Shown here: positions 1 to 12,069 of the stretch, piece after piece
Layout: each line of letters begins with the position of its first letter
Position numbering within the stretch: position 1 is the first letter of the stretch
From: Odobenus rosmarus divergens
Taxonomy: Eukaryota; Chordata; Mammalia; Carnivora; Odobenidae
Length of the DNA stretch: 64,000 nucleotides
Direction of reading: 5' to 3'
Assembly (NCBI RefSeq): GCF_000321225.1
Contig: NW_004450477.1
Span: forward strand, 1,619,864-1,683,863
Translations under genes and position numbers: made by a program
Notes under the pieces: generated by a model
Seen by the model: the letters and a program-made list of their open reading frames with translations, nothing else
What the model was told of the DNA's origin: nothing
The model's database searches: none

Positions 1-15
1 AAAGAAAGAAAGAAA

Positions 16-84
<69 letters not shown>

Positions 85-88
85 AAAA
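1..88. repeat. (GAAA)n microsatellite at window edge
   Basis: Uninterrupted GAAA tetranucleotides with one slip (GAAGAAA) run from the window edge. Such tracts often grow from the A-tail of a SINE or LINE, but the parent element would lie outside the window, so this is not shown here. The true length is unknown because the window cuts it. Confidence 0.97.
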
Positions 89-944
89 GTATTTTGAGTA
101 GGTTCCCTAGGCCAGGAACTCCAAAAGCACTTTGCCTGAGATGATCCATTATTGTGAACATTTTTAACATGGATGAAAGGAGATATCATTTGGGTCATCT
201 TTGAATGTAAGGTTTGATGGATAAGACAGACACCCTAAATTAATTCAAGACAGAATTAAGTGAAGGGCTCTACTGAATTCAAGTGAAAATCAGGTTTTAA
301 CAGCCAAAATAAGGGGTCTGGACCCGGGGGGGGAGGGGCGCAGGGTGAGGCCAGGATGTACATTGTCAGGCCCACAGGAAGCAGCAGTGACTCTCCCCAG
401 CATTTGTTCTTTTTCCAGTCAGAATTTGGGTGAGTTACGGAACCAGAATGTACCTTAAAGATTTTTCAGAGGACAACATGTTATCATTTTATTGTATTTC
501 AATTCTTGAATCATTATGTTTTGGCTACCCGTCAACATTTCATGAAGTCAGCTGATATGTTGAAAAAGAATGCAGCTTTTGCCATCAGGAGATCTAGTCG
601 GTAGGCTGGCTTCCTGGGCCCCAGGCTAATCCCTTAACTTCTCCTTCTCAACATTGAGAGTGCAGGTGCCTATTTTACATTCTTTACAGATTTATTGTGA
701 TAATCAAATAAAGTAATATGATAAACTATAAATATAGCTCTATAGTAATTCGAAGTAATATGAACGAAAAGCACTGTGAAAAAACATGACGCACCATTGG
801 CACATAAGTTATCGTCATCACACTCATCAGTTCTAGCAGTTGATCTGAGTTCATTTTTACGTTCAGAGAACTTTCTGTCATCGATTCTCTTCCCCTCTTC
901 TATGATGTGAGTGGCATTGGTTCACTTTAACGAATGAGGCTGTT
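89..944. other. Non-coding sequence with a MIR-like stretch and a G-run
   Basis: I see no gene. A G-rich run near 325-350 could form a quadruplex. Roughly 590-770 resembles the 3' half of a MIR SINE on the plus strand (splicing-like phrase CCCTTAACTTCTCCTTCTCA followed by ATAATCAAATAAAGTAATAT). The MIR assignment is tentative because the copy is strongly diverged. Confidence 0.45.
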
Positions 945-1818
945 CTTTTTTTTATCATTAACATATAACGTACTATTTGTTTCAGAGGTACAGGTCTGTG
1001 ATTCATCAGTCTTACACAATTCACAGCGCTCACCATAGCACATACCCTCCCCAATGTCCATCACCCAGCCACCTCATCCCTCCCACCCCCCACCACTCCA
1101 GCAACCCTGTGTTTGTTTCCTGAGATTAAGAGTCTCTTACGGTTTAGCTCCCTCTCTGGTTTCATCTTGTTTTATTTTTCCCTCCCTTCGCCTATGATCC
1201 TCTGTCTTGTTTCTCAAATTCCTCATATCAGTGAGGTCATATAATAATTATCTTTCTCTGATTGACTTATTTCACTTAGCATAATACCCTCTAGTTCCAT
1301 CCACATCATTGCAAATGGCAAGATCTCATTTTTTGCTGGCTGCATAATATTCCATTGTATATATATACCATATCTTCTTTATCCATTCATCTGTTGATGG
1401 ACATCTAGGCTCTTCCCATAGTTTGGCTATTGTGGACATTGCTGCTATAAACATTCGGGTGCACATGCCCCTTTGGATCCCTACATTTGTATCTTTGGGG
1501 TAAATACCCAGTAGTGCAATTGCTGGATCATAGGGTAGCTCTATTTTCAACTTTTTGAGGAACCTCCATACTGTTTTCCAGAGTGGATGCACCAGCTTGC
1601 ATTCCCACCAACAGTGTAGGAGGGTTCCCCTTTCTCTGCATCCCTGCCAACATCTGTCGTTTTTGACTTGTTAATTTTAGTCATTCTGACTGGGGTGAGG
1701 TGGAATCTCATTGAGGTTTTGATTTGGATTTCCCTGATGCCGAGTGCTGTTGAGCACTTTTTCATGTGTCTGTTGTCCATTTGGATATCTTCTTTGCAGA
1801 AATGTCTGTTCATGTCTA
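945..1818 (-). mobile_element. L1 LINE, 5'-truncated 3' end
   Basis: Read on the minus strand this is the last part of L1 ORF2 and the 3' UTR of a carnivore L1. The T-run at about 945-953 on the plus strand is its poly(A) tail. Landmarks on the plus strand are CTTTATCCATTCATCTGTTG, GGTAAATACCCAGTAGTG and TTGCATTCCCACCAACAGTG, all standard in antisense ORF2. The copy is 5'-truncated near 1818, which is usual for target-primed reverse transcription. Another L1 of similar type lies at 12.1-13.3 kb in the same orientation. Confidence 0.93.
1326..1592 (-). pseudogene. L1 ORF2 C-terminal remnant
   Basis: An 88-residue open stretch contains LLGIYPKDTNVGIQRG and ends [17 protein letters not shown], which is the C-terminal region of LINE-1 ORF2, downstream of the reverse-transcriptase domain. 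The upstream ORF2 sequence continues in another minus-strand frame (around 1547-1867, with WVGGNASW-like cysteine-region text), so a frameshift breaks the gene. It has no catalytic domain and cannot encode a working protein. Confidence 0.9.
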
Positions 1819-3595
1819 TTCTTAAACTGATGACCATAGAAAAATGGGTCTGCTCTGCAAGCACCAATTAACAGGGAAGTGACCATTGCCTGTTGGCAAG
1901 TTACCAGCACCGCTCCATCACCCTGCCTTCCAGTTCCCATTCTGTCCAGCAGTTACGTAACCTTAATTCCACCAGGTTCCTCTGATGTTCAAGATTAGGT
2001 TAACTTTGTTTCCCATAAGCCAGCGGCCCAATATAACTGTTAACTAAGAAGCTGAAACAAACTACACAATGATTTATACACTCCCTCCTCCTGCTAACTG
2101 ACAAGAACTGCCCAACTAGAACCACAGAGAGGAAAAGAAAACTCACACAGGAAAATCTGACCCAATGGCAAAGGAATGTTGTCCCCCTCCTCCAAGTAAA
2201 TACAAATGTGTATATAGTTATCAAAGAACTGTCCAGGAGGGTTAGCAGGCTCTGGTGTTGAGGAGGCCGCTGACCTGTCACTCACCAGCCCCGAAGGTTC
2301 AGACAGGAACTCACAGGACACAGGAGTAGAAACGATAGTGGGATTTTTGGTGTTGTTTTTTTAAGCGTGAGATATTGGAAGCTGGCTCCCATTCCGGGGC
2401 TATGGGCCTTCCTTTAAACATAAACAGCGGCAAGAGCTGAGAATGACTGCTGTACTTGAATGCCAAATAAACACAAAATCACAAGCACAGAATTTTGGCT
2501 TTATATTAAAGCTTGGTTTTTCAACAACCCCTTTTGTTGCCTCTAAAGACAATGGTCGCAGTGTTTCTGAGCCAGATCCCGGGCCTCTGAGCATAGCCTC
2601 CCTTGCCGCAGCCCAACCCAGTTCGCTCCACAAGCAGGGCGAGCGTCCTCTTTGGGTTTGAAAACAAGCCATCTCTCCCCTCCTGACCAGCTGCTCTGGA
2701 ACGACTTGTTTATTGAAACTACAGAGGAGTGGTATATGAACCTGGGAATGGGCAGGCCAAGCCCAGGGTAGCCTGATGAGGGGTGCGCTCAGGATTTCTA
2801 CTGGTTGAGAAACAGTAGCTCAAATTGGGAGCTCTGCGATGTGAGTCCTCCAAGGGAGCCGCTGGAGGAAGTGGAGGATTTACCCATTTCATTAGTTCAT
2901 CGTAGGGTGAGTTTTAATTGGAGTTTATCATTTATCTCTATGTCACGTAGGGTGAACAATAATTGACTTAAGTGGATGGAACCAGTGGGCTTTCTGCTCT
3001 CCTTCCCATCTAGCAGTTAAAACAGTCCTCAAATTCTCTTCCAGGGCTGAGTAAATATCTCAGATGTTTACACAGGTAAGTACTTGAGTGCAGACGTAAG
3101 GGCCACCCATCTGGTCGTGGACGTCACCTCCCCACCACACATTGCCTTTGTTGACAATCCACACCAGGGTTTCAAAGCTCTGTTGTAGAAGCATTTAAAC
3201 GCTGGAGTACATATTTCCTACTCTTCCCTATCATCTCACAAAGGGTTTTCTATGTTTTGTTTTGGTTTTTGCTGATTTTTAACCCCAAGGAGGAGAATTG
3301 GATTCAAAGTGGTACACTAATATCTTAATTGTTATTTCTATAACATAATTCTCTTTCTAATCATTTGCTTTGATAAGCTTGGTAAGTTGTTGAGAGAAAT
3401 GATTTAAGCATAAATACAGTGGCATTCACCACCAGGTTTCCTTCACCTCTAAACCTGTAACAAAGGTAACCTAGTGGATTTAATGCCAAAGGTGGCCCCG
3501 GCACATTTTGTCTTTGGGGAAAAAGGGATGGTTACAACCCTTGATGGTGCCTCCTGTCTCTACAGCTCTTTGCCTTTCACGGCCCCCCTGAATCA
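1819..3595. other. Non-coding sequence, nothing recognised
   Basis: No repeat family or gene is recognised. Several 70-110 codon open frames overlap on both strands without any domain, and the 2.0-2.7 kb part is somewhat GC-richer than its surroundings. The part just right of the L1 (1819-2340) could be an old LTR or DNA element, but I found no terminal repeats to support that. Confidence 0.4.
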
Positions 3596-3599
3596 CCAT

Positions 3600-3757
3600 T
3601 ATCAGGCTTGATCATCAGAACCAACCTTATGAGGGGTTTATCATCATCTCCATTTTATAGATGAGAAAACTGGGTCTTGGAAAAACAAGGACATTTACTA
3701 ACGGCTATGCTATCTATCCATGTGGCAGAATTGTGATCCAAACCCATGGCTCCTTGT
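3600..3757 (-). mobile_element. MIR SINE fragment
   Basis: The stretch CTCCATTTTATAGATGAGAA, followed by a CTGGG and a diverged AAGGACATTTACTAACGGCT, is the reverse complement of the conserved core and 3' half of the mammalian MIR SINE. It is old and diverged, as all MIRs are. Confidence 0.7.
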
Positions 3758-4040
3758 TACGGGTTTAATGATCCCTTAGGCGGCGTGGGCTATATGAATA
3801 ACAGGAAAGAGAAATAATACAACATTTGTAAACCACCTACTGGAGCTGGATATATTATATACTGCTTATTGAGGCTTAGGAAAGAACACACTTCTTCTTC
3901 AAGTTCAAACAGCTATGTTGTGCCAACTAGGGCTCCCTAACCATTCAGAGTATGAGAGTTGAATCACTCCAAGAATTATCTGAAGAGGTCATTCTCAGTA
4001 TAACTTCTATTTATTTATTCATTCATTTATTCACTCACTG
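3758..4040. other. Non-coding sequence, nothing recognised
   Basis: AT-rich unique sequence with short TTTATT repeats near its right end. There is no open frame of note and no recognised repeat apart from the flanking MIR and SINE. Confidence 0.4.
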
Positions 4041-4225
4041 TTTTTTAAAGATTTTATTTATTTATTTGAGAGAGAGCAAGAGAGAACACGAGCAGGGGGT
4101 GGGGAGCGGGAGAAGCAGGCTCCCCGCTAAGCAGGGAGCTAGACCAGGGCTGAATCCCAGGACCCTGGGATCATAACCTGAGCTGAAGGCAGACACTCAA
4201 CTGACTGATCCACCCAGGCACCCCC
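4041..4225 (-). mobile_element. Can-SINE (SINEC), minus strand
   Basis: The plus strand begins TTTTTTAAAGATTTTATTTA (the reversed tail), passes through GGGACCCTGGGATCATAACC-type box-B sequence and ends CCACCCAGGCACCCCC, the reversed tRNA-like head. The flanks share the motif CACTCACT-TTTTTT, a probable target-site duplication. The open frame over it is meaningless. Confidence 0.95.
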
Positions 4226-4562
4226 ACTCACTCACTTTTTTACTTCTTTGCTTATTTCTTCACCTACTTATTTATATTGGGAAAATGTTGCTTTCTCTCT
4301 TACTTGCACTAATCAGCCTCAGCAAACTTAATAAAATAGTCTAACATGTAAAGTATAAGAAACAATCATTTCAGGCCACTTCTCACATATGTTGTGAAGG
4401 ATAACTAACAAAAATTAATATGATGCTTAACAACCACACCGTTCTAAGCAATTTTACAGACGTCCATAGCTAGTTTCAGTGAAATATATTTATTTGTCCC
4501 TTTTCATATTAACCAACTTCCAACTCAAATTGCACTAGCTCTAAAGAAGCTAAATGCACTCT
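4226..4562. other. Non-coding AT-rich spacer
   Basis: Unique AT-rich sequence between two SINEs with no gene or repeat that I recognise. Confidence 0.4.
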
Positions 4563-4578
4563 AAAGAAGGGATTGTTT

Positions 4579-4752
4579 GGGCGCCTGGGTGGCTCAGTTG
4601 GTTAAGCGCCTTCCCAGAGTCCCAGGACCGAGTCCCGCATCTCACAGCGGGGGCTCCTTGCTCAATGGGGAGGCTGCTTCTCCCTCTGATCCTCCCCTCT
4701 CGTGCTTTCTCTCTCTCTCAAATAAATAAATAAAATCTTTAAAAAAAAAATA
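4579..4752 (+). mobile_element. Can-SINE with clear target-site duplication
   Basis: A tRNA-like head (GGGCGCCTGGGTGGCTCAGT), a CT-rich middle and an AAATAAATAAATAAAATCTT tail. It is flanked by AAAGAAGGGATTGTTT at 4563-4578 and AAAGAAGGCATTGTTT at 4753-4768, a 16-base duplication with one mismatch. The middle of the element is shortened compared with neighbouring copies (the segment after GCGCCTT is rearranged or deleted). Confidence 0.97.
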
Positions 4753-4768
4753 AAAGAAGGCATTGTTT

Positions 4769-5588
4769 ATAATTCTACTACCTCATTCAGCATTTGTGAT
4801 AGAATCATAATAATTCATTTCACAAATGCAAAGAATCATATGCATCAAAATTACATTGAAATTAAAAGAAAATAGTACTCTGCAAACTAAAAGCCAGTTT
4901 ACCACATCCTTAAATGAAAAATGAGGTAAATGTATGATTTCATTATGGAAATCATTTACTATCAGAAGTTCTGAATATTCATACATGAAGCATGAAGACC
5001 AACAGGAAACAGAAGCTGATATTATTAGGAGATTCTTGGCCTATACATTCTCAACTTCTGTGTGTGCACTCAAACTAAACTCTGGATCTGGTAGAATTAA
5101 ATAAAAGCTGAAGTTTCTACATGCATCCATTGAACTATAGACCAGAAACTTCATTGAAAACCAAATTCTTCTTCTGTATACCTTTGAAAAGTACTCTATT
5201 GTTCCTTAGACAGGATTTTCTGAACAAAAGAAAACAGCAAGCCCCAAACCCCAGCCATGAGGATTCCTCAAGTTTAATTTGTTCAAAGTCCTGAACAGTG
5301 GTAAGTAATCACCTGCAGATAAACTGCCCATTGGATAAAACTCCAATTTTCAGAACAAAATACCAGGAGAAGATGAGAGAAAGAAATCTTGAGTGTTCGC
5401 TAGACTTGTCATCATCGGTGATATAGACTGAATGCATCTTTGGGACTAGAAAACTCTAACAAGCCAACACCATGTTCTTCAGGTGTGGCCTCTAATTAAC
5501 AGGGTAGGGTGACAATGCACGACTCAAGCAGTCATATCAATAATCTGAAGAAGGAAGAACTGATGAGACCATTACTTTCTTTTTTATT
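4769..5588. other. Non-coding sequence, nothing recognised
   Basis: AT-rich unique sequence. Open frames up to 67 codons occur at chance level. No repeat is recognised. Confidence 0.4.
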
Positions 5589-5601
5589 AGAATTCTTTTC
5601 T

Positions 5602-5780
5602 GGGGTGCCTGGGTGGCTCAGTGGTTGGTTAAGCGTTTGCCTTAGCCTCAGGTCGTGATCTCAGGGTCCTGGGATCGAGCCCCACTTAGAGCTCCCTGCT
5701 CAGTGGGGAGTCTGCCCCTCCCCCCAATATGCACACACCCTCTTTCTTTCAAATAAATAAAATCTTAATAAAAAGAAAAA
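5602..5780 (+). mobile_element. Can-SINE, plus strand
   Basis: Head GGGTGCCTGGGTGGCTCAGT, box-B GGGATCGAGCCCC and an A-rich tail. The flanks AGAATTCTTTTC (about 5589-5600) and AGAATTCTTCTTTTC (from 5780) form an imperfect target duplication. Confidence 0.95.
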
Positions 5781-5794
5781 GAATTCTTCTTTTC

Positions 5795-6955
5795 CTAAAC
5801 ATGTTCTTTCAGATTCAGCCAGATTTTGTTCACTTCTGTTACTGTAAGTGTTGTATTTACTAAAGAAAATATAAACGTGCAAGCAATGAATAAAGGATAA
5901 TGAACAAAGGAGAACAGCATTCACTTGGGAGAAGCTAGGAATATCACTTAAGTATCTTTTTGAGGAGAAAAAAATACCCTAGAGAGTCAACTTGTGTCTT
6001 TTCCAAAATTGTTCTCACAGACCTCATATGTAAATGCAGACTATTTGTGTTTTTTGTATAAATAATGTTCACTCCAAAAAGTAAAATTAGAGCCTATACA
6101 GCTAACCTCTTCCCCCCCACCCACAATAACCTAAATCCTAGTAAAATTGAATTAAACTTGACTGTAAATAGTTTCAAAAACCAAGGGAGGGGCAGGTGGT
6201 TGGCTAGGAGACAAACTTTCCAAGCTTCCCTACTGGGCACTTGGATTTGATCCTGTGCCTCCAGCAGTTTCCTATTATCTTTCTTTTCTTAGAAATTCTC
6301 TTCAGAAATCCCTTCAAGTCCCCTCCCTTTCCCCCACCCCCCATTTGCCTGTGAGCCCAACCTGTCGCTTTGAAGTCCGCCTCTGCTTGTGTTCGGGGCT
6401 GCTCTGTCAAGTACAATTGGTTAATGAGTTTTTTAGGCAAACTATTGGAAGAAACTGCTAGAGGTTTTGTTGGGTTTTTTTCCTGAAAGTTAAATAAAAC
6501 AATTTTTTCCCCTCCTGGTAGCCATATAGAGATAAGAGAATTAAACTGATTAAAGAAGAAAAAAAAAAAGCTATGATCTTTTCATTGCATTTCCTTTCCT
6601 GGATACCACCCCCAGCAAAAGAATCTCAAACCTTAGTCTCAAAATCTCTAGCGCTACCTCACCTAGGGCTTTGTAATCTCTCTGTCGCAGAGCTTCCTCC
6701 ACCCGTTTCCTCGGGCTTCTTCAACTATAGCCAAGCGTGACTTAGTTGATCAGAATTTCGGTTCAGCTACCAGCTGGATGCACATTCCCAACGCCCCAGT
6801 GTTTTGCTTTCCGGCTGCCTAGAGTGAGCCCACTACCCAGAGAAGGAAGCAAGGATGTCAGAGCAAATCCTGGCCCCGTTTGCAGCAGAGAGAGTGCTTT
6901 TTGGAGTCTCATACTGGAACCCTGAAAGATCTCCCCATAGGGAGATGTAGCTACA
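5795..6955. other. Non-coding sequence, nothing recognised
   Basis: Unique sequence with short poly-A and poly-C tracts. No gene structure and no familiar repeat is visible. It ends at a CA microsatellite. Confidence 0.4.
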
Positions 6956-6956
6956 C

Positions 6957-6985
<29 letters not shown>
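6956..6985. repeat. (CA)n microsatellite
   Basis: About 14-15 uninterrupted CA dinucleotides. This length is often polymorphic in mammals. Confidence 0.97.
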
Positions 6986-6989
<4 letters not shown>

Positions 6990-9010
6990 AGTAACAAAAC
7001 TAGAAAGGTTAAGAGAGAATTAGGAACTCTAAGGAATTATTTTAAGGAACTATCATTCAAAAAAAAAATAAGAGCAAACTTTGGTAATTAAGCAGTGGCT
7101 TAGATCTGGGTCCTACTCTGTTTATACTGAATCTTCCTTCTGAGTGTAGCTGGGTTGCAGGGGTCCCAGACAGACCAGGCTCTGCTGGCCACTCCCCACT
7201 GACAGAATCCAAGGGCAGAGAGACTTCGGTGAAACAAGAAAGGAAATTCTTCCAAGGAGAACACTGGGAAGACAGCAGACTAGCGGACTAGCGGACTAGC
7301 GTCTCAAAGACTTAACTCCAAGGGGCCAAAAATGCTTCCAGGTTTCTATAAGGAAGAGCTGGGGCAAAGGAGGGTGGGTCCATGCAGGTGGGCAGTGAAG
7401 GTCGACTCCATCCTGGCCTTGGACTCCAGCACGGGCAGGGTCTTGCTGGCTCCGGGCAGCCTTTACTGCTGAGGGGGCAGTTTCCGTGCCCACCAGGCCA
7501 TGCTTTGCCCTCAGGGTCTTCCTCCTGAGCCAAGAGACAAGCTGGAAAGAAGAACCCAACTAGAAAGTTCAAGCTCAAAATGGAGGCAACCCTGTTTCAT
7601 TAGCACTTGACTCCATACAGTTAACTTCAGTGCCCACCTTTGATCTCAGCTTCATTCTGACTCTTTTCAGGTTTTTGGACCTAGACTTGCCTAGACCCTC
7701 TCTGATGTGGGTACTTGTGTCCCAACAAACTCCCCACACTCCATGCTTCCATTTCTAACCTCAGAGATACCCCACACACCAAGTTCTGGCTCAGTTTGCC
7801 CCATCCCTTGGTGGGGGTGCTGGTTTACAGACTGATCATCACCCATGACCCTTCTGGATGCAAAGGGAAAACCGCCTCATACGACAAAGAGAAGAGGTGG
7901 CTTTGCACCCAAAAGAAGCTATAACTGCAGAGGAATGAGGCATTGAGTAGTAACTGCGAGCATGTGTCCATATAGGACTGGACAGAGCATTTCTCAAAGT
8001 TGCCCCAGGGCACCACATTTGCTTTTCTGCTGCACTCTGTGCACCCACCCATTCCCTGTGCTGTTAGGATGCCCCCAAGTCACCAAATCTACCACAGAAA
8101 ACCCACTGCAAGGTAGTTCAAGTTAAAAGGAAAATCTCCAACTTCATTTCCTGGCATCTGGTTCAAGTTCTCTGCTGTGTGCAACAGAGACGTGCAAACT
8201 GCTGTCACAGACAGAGACAGAGACGGGGGTGCCAACGGGGAAACGGTTTTTTTAAAATGACAAGCCACTTGTGGAAGTTTTGGTATCATTTCCTCCAAGG
8301 ACTGGTAATTATTTAAGAAGAAAACATCAGAAATATTACTAACCCCAAACCTGGTAACAATAAACTCTTGATCATTGATCATGAATGGGATCATCAGCCC
8401 CTGGATAATGAAATCTAATACTTTGGTAGAGTGGGGATTTTTTTTTTCTTTTTTTATAGAAAAGACTAATACTTGAGAATGATTCTCTCCTTACAAGTGC
8501 TGCTCTCTTCTTAGAGCAAAACACTTGTGTTGTTATGGGAGGAGAACTTTGACCTGGGAAGGGTATTTCGGCATTCTGCCAGACAAGCTGTTGACTTCCA
8601 CATAAAATTGGCAAAGGAGAGAGCCATCTGGGATAAAATGTTATGCACATTGTTGGTGGCTCACTTTTAGAAATATTTCAGTTTCATACCACAAAAAAAA
8701 AAAACCATGATTATTATGCAGCCAACGGAAGCTATTTTGTATTAAATCACAGATGGAGAAGGATCCCAGGATGGGTGTGTTCGTTTTACCTATTTCAAAA
8801 ATCGGAAACATTATTTTTTAAATGAGCTTTTGGTGCAACTATCCACTTATCTAGTTTCAGAGTTTCCTATACAGCACATCCTCTGTTCCTAGATCCTGTG
8901 GGACCTTGTGCAGTGGGGACCATCAGCACACTAATGACAGGTCTGGTCACCCACCACGCTATCATCACTTACAATAGGATGCCCTGCAAGATACTTAATA
9001 TTCCCCGATA
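6986..9010. other. Non-coding sequence with a small 8-bp tandem repeat
   Basis: No gene is recognised. At 7279-7302 the octamer ACTAGCGG is repeated nearly three times. Overlapping 60-100 codon frames on the minus strand (7296-7578 and 7825-8650) have no recognisable domain and no splice signals that I would trust. The sequence is otherwise unique. Confidence 0.45.
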
Positions 9011-9014
9011 CATT

Positions 9015-9420
9015 AGTTAAGATAACACTAGCTGTGTAACAAACACCAAAATTTCATTGGTAATAAAATATTGCTACTTGCTCATGACAGCTCAGTGTAG
9101 GTATTCCTAGTGAGCAGGCAGGCTTCCCTCCCATGGTGATTCAGAGATTCTGCCTCTTCCTGTTTTCAAACTCCTCCATCCATGAAGGCATCAAAGTCCT
9201 CTGCTTCTTGCTCATGGAAAGGGAAAGAGAATATGGAAAAGTCCCACCCACTTTGTAATAGTCTGGCCTAAAAGGGACACATCCTCACTTCCACTCTTAT
9301 CCAATGTCAAGAACCAGTCATATAGCCATGCAGACTGCAAGGGCAGGAACCAGAAACACGGTCCAGCCCGGGAGAGCATGAATTTGGGGTACACAGCTTT
9401 AAAATTTTGCCACACCAAAC
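9015..9420 (+). mobile_element. Old interspersed repeat, family unresolved
   Basis: The order of phrases AGCTGTGTAACAAACACC, CTCATGACAGCTCAGTGTAG, GGTGATTCAGAGATTC and AGTCATATAGCCATGCAGAC follows a mammalian-wide interspersed repeat whose text I remember, but I cannot name the family with certainty. It is probably an LTR or DNA-transposon relic. Divergence is high. Confidence 0.45.
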
Positions 9421-9699
9421 CTCTACTTCTTCATCTGTGAAATGGTAATAACAGTTTCTGCCCTGCCACCCCACACAGAGACATTGTGGGAAAAGCAGTA
9501 ATAAATGTTAACGTGTTTTGAAAATGGTTCCAGAGAATCACAGCCCCACATGAGATTATTCTCCCTACTAGCTACAAACTTGCTTGCGCCTTTCATCATT
9601 TCAAGATTCGAGTCCACGTTCAACTGCTAGAGTTGTCAAAGCACAAACTCTTGTCTCCATGTCCATTGCCCATTCCCTCTGGCAGCTTTTGACAAAGCC

Positions 9700-10404
9700 T
9701 GTCCCTGACTCCACAAGACAATGTATTTTCTTGGCATCCACATCCTGGCATTCTCCTGGTCTCCCCACTTCCTCACCGCCCCTTCTCGGTCCACTCTGCT
9801 GAGTTCCTCACGTTCACCCAAACGTTTCTCAGGACTCTGCCCTGGACCTTATCTCTCACCATACTCATTCCCTAGACAGTTGTGTCCTGTCCAGGGGCTG
9901 CATGCTGAGGACCTTGAAAGTGTACCTTGGCTCCAAGCTGCTCTTCTGAGCTTCAGATTCCCACCAGCCACAGTCCCCTTGACAGCTCCGTCTGAAAGCT
10001 TCACAGACAGCTCAAACGTCACATGGCCAAAACAGAACTCTTGACTTTCCCTCCCCAAACCATTCCTTTGCTAATCTTCACATATATAATCCTCCATCTC
10101 AGCAAATGGCTTCAACTTCTCAAATCCCAAAACTCAGAATCATGTTTTACTCGTTCCTTTCTCTCACTTCCTGTTGGTAAATCCTACTGACTTTACCACA
10201 CCCTCCCCCAAAATGAAATGTCTTCTCTCTGTCCACTTCTATCTATCTGCTGTCTCCCTAATACTAGCCACTATCTTATCCCACCCAGATTGCTACAGAA
10301 GTTTCTTAAGTAATTACTTAAGTTTAAGTAATTCCATACTTGCAACTTACAACCCATTCTCCCCAGAGCAGCAGGAGTAATCTTTTTAAAACATACATAC
10401 ACAG
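9700..10404 (+). mobile_element. L2 LINE, part 1
   Basis: Phrases such as ACATGGCCAAAACAGAACTC, CTATCTTATCCCACCCAG and CAGCAGGAGTAATCTTTTTA, in this order, match the 3' coding part of the ancient L2 LINE. The 107-codon open frame at 9721-10044 lies inside it and is not a gene. A Can-SINE (10405-10583) separates this part from the 3' end. Confidence 0.6.
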
Positions 10405-10583
10405 GGTGTGCCTGGGTGGCTCAGTTGGTTAAGCAACTGCCTTCGGCTTAGGTCATGATCCCGGGGCCCTGGGATCGAGCCCCACGTCCGGCTCCCTGCT
10501 CAGCGGAGAGCCTGCTTCTCCCTCTGCCTGCCACTCTGCCTACTTGTGCTCTCTATCTATCTGTCAAATAAATAGATAAAATC
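10405..10583 (+). mobile_element. Can-SINE inside L2
   Basis: Typical head and tail. It is flanked by TTAAAACATACATACACAG (10386-10404) and the near-identical TTAAAACATACGTACACAG (about 10585-10603), one mismatch. The SINE inserted into the older L2, which continues on the other side. Confidence 0.96.
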
Positions 10584-10789
10584 TTTAAAACATACGTACA
10601 CAGAAAAGCAGAGGTATGAGGTGGAGAGCAGGACCAAATGTGGCCTGCGTCATTTGAGGCTTTGACTCGGGCCATGCCTGAAATGTGGTCTATCCCTGGA
10701 CTTCCTGCTCGCACAGCCAAACTAATCTTCTGCTTTTGCTAGTTTGAGTTAGGGTTAGATAGTGCTAGTCCCCAAGATGCCCTCCCGCC

Positions 10790-11160
10790 CAACTTTTCCC
10801 AAGACCAAGTCCTGTCCCCACTATGTCTCAATTTAAATGTCACCTCCTCTGAGACACCTTTCCTGAACATCCTGCTTAAAGACCTCCTCTTCAAATCTGC
10901 TTTTCCATTTCTTAGCCCCTTGTTGGGTTTTTTCTTGGGGGGTGGATAGGCTTGGGGTCTTTCTTTCTTTTTTTCTTGGCTCCTCACACATAAGATAACT
11001 ATTTCATTTATTTTTACGTTGACTTCTTTTAAAATCATTTCCCCCATTTGCAAGAAGGCAGGGGATAAGGGGTCTTGGGCTCCATTTGCCCCCACAGGAT
11101 GTGGGGTGTTGCCTGATCACATAGTAGACACCCACTATTTATTAAATAAATGAATACTTG
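10790..11160 (+). mobile_element. L2 LINE, 3' end
   Basis: AATGTCACCTCCTCTGAGA, CCTTTCCTGAACATCC and the terminal CATAGTAGACACCCACTATT followed by TATTAAATAAATGAAT are hallmarks of the L2 3' end. This completes the L2 begun at about 9.7 kb. The 118-codon minus-strand frame across it is a shadow. Confidence 0.75.
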
Positions 11161-12069
11161 CACTGTGCCTTTGCGACCTGAATAATCTTTATTGCCTCAG
11201 GGAGGAAAAAATATGAGTCAGCTCATGATTTTTAGGCCTAGAAGTGACTTTACTAGATTAAAAAGCCCTTAAGGAATGTTTTACTGCATTTTCATTTTCT
11301 GCTTATCCCAAATACATTGCATAATGCCTCCCTTATAGCATGTGTACAATGATGTAAATTTTTGCTCCCAATTATAATGCCAACTAAGTCAGCAAAGGAG
11401 CCAGGCAGTACTGAACTGACAATACTATACCTAAAGCTATCATTCCTCCTTTCAGAATTGACTGTGAGAATCCAGTGAGGCCAGGTTGGCACCAGGGGAA
11501 GAACATTCCCCAGGCAAGTGGGTTAGAGGGCTGTAAATATTTATTGAATGAATCATAAGTTGCTGTAGTAAACAAATTCCAGAAAGGAAGAGACCGAGAC
11601 AGAGACAGAGAGAAAATCAGAAACCTTCTGTCAGTGAGCCAGATGAGTAGACCCTGTCAGCAACCAAACCCAGAGCTGTGAAGTCCTTTATGCTTCCCAC
11701 ACTTGAAGTTTCCAGGTGGTGAATTTTCAATAATTCATGAGGGTGTTCCCTGGCCCTATTATCTTCTGCTTCTCCTCCGCCTCCACAGGAGGCCAGCCAC
11801 AGAGCTGGGTCTCAGGGGCGTAGGGGAGTCAAGGGCTCGAAGGCTGCAACGATGAGATTTAAGTCAGGATGTAAAAGGTGAGTGCCCAACTGTCCTTGTC
11901 AAGTTCTGCAATCTCACGAGATTTCCTCATCTGTTTCCTCACCTATAAAATAGGAATTAATAAGAACACTCATGCTGCGTGCCTCGCAAACTGTTTCTAC
12001 AACATACTAATAAAAGTACTTTGTAAGTTGTATAAATATTATCAAAATTCAGTTGCTAAACGTGATCTG
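11161..12069. other. Non-coding sequence with a possible MIR
   Basis: Mostly unique. About 11880-12060 reads like a plus-strand MIR (ATCTGTTTCCTCACCTATAA then AATAGGAATTAATAAGAAC), strongly diverged. No gene is seen. Confidence 0.4.

Noticed and set aside
1819..2340. Possible LTR or DNA element next to the first L1
   Set aside because: I found no terminal repeats, target duplication or poly(A) signal arrangement to support it.
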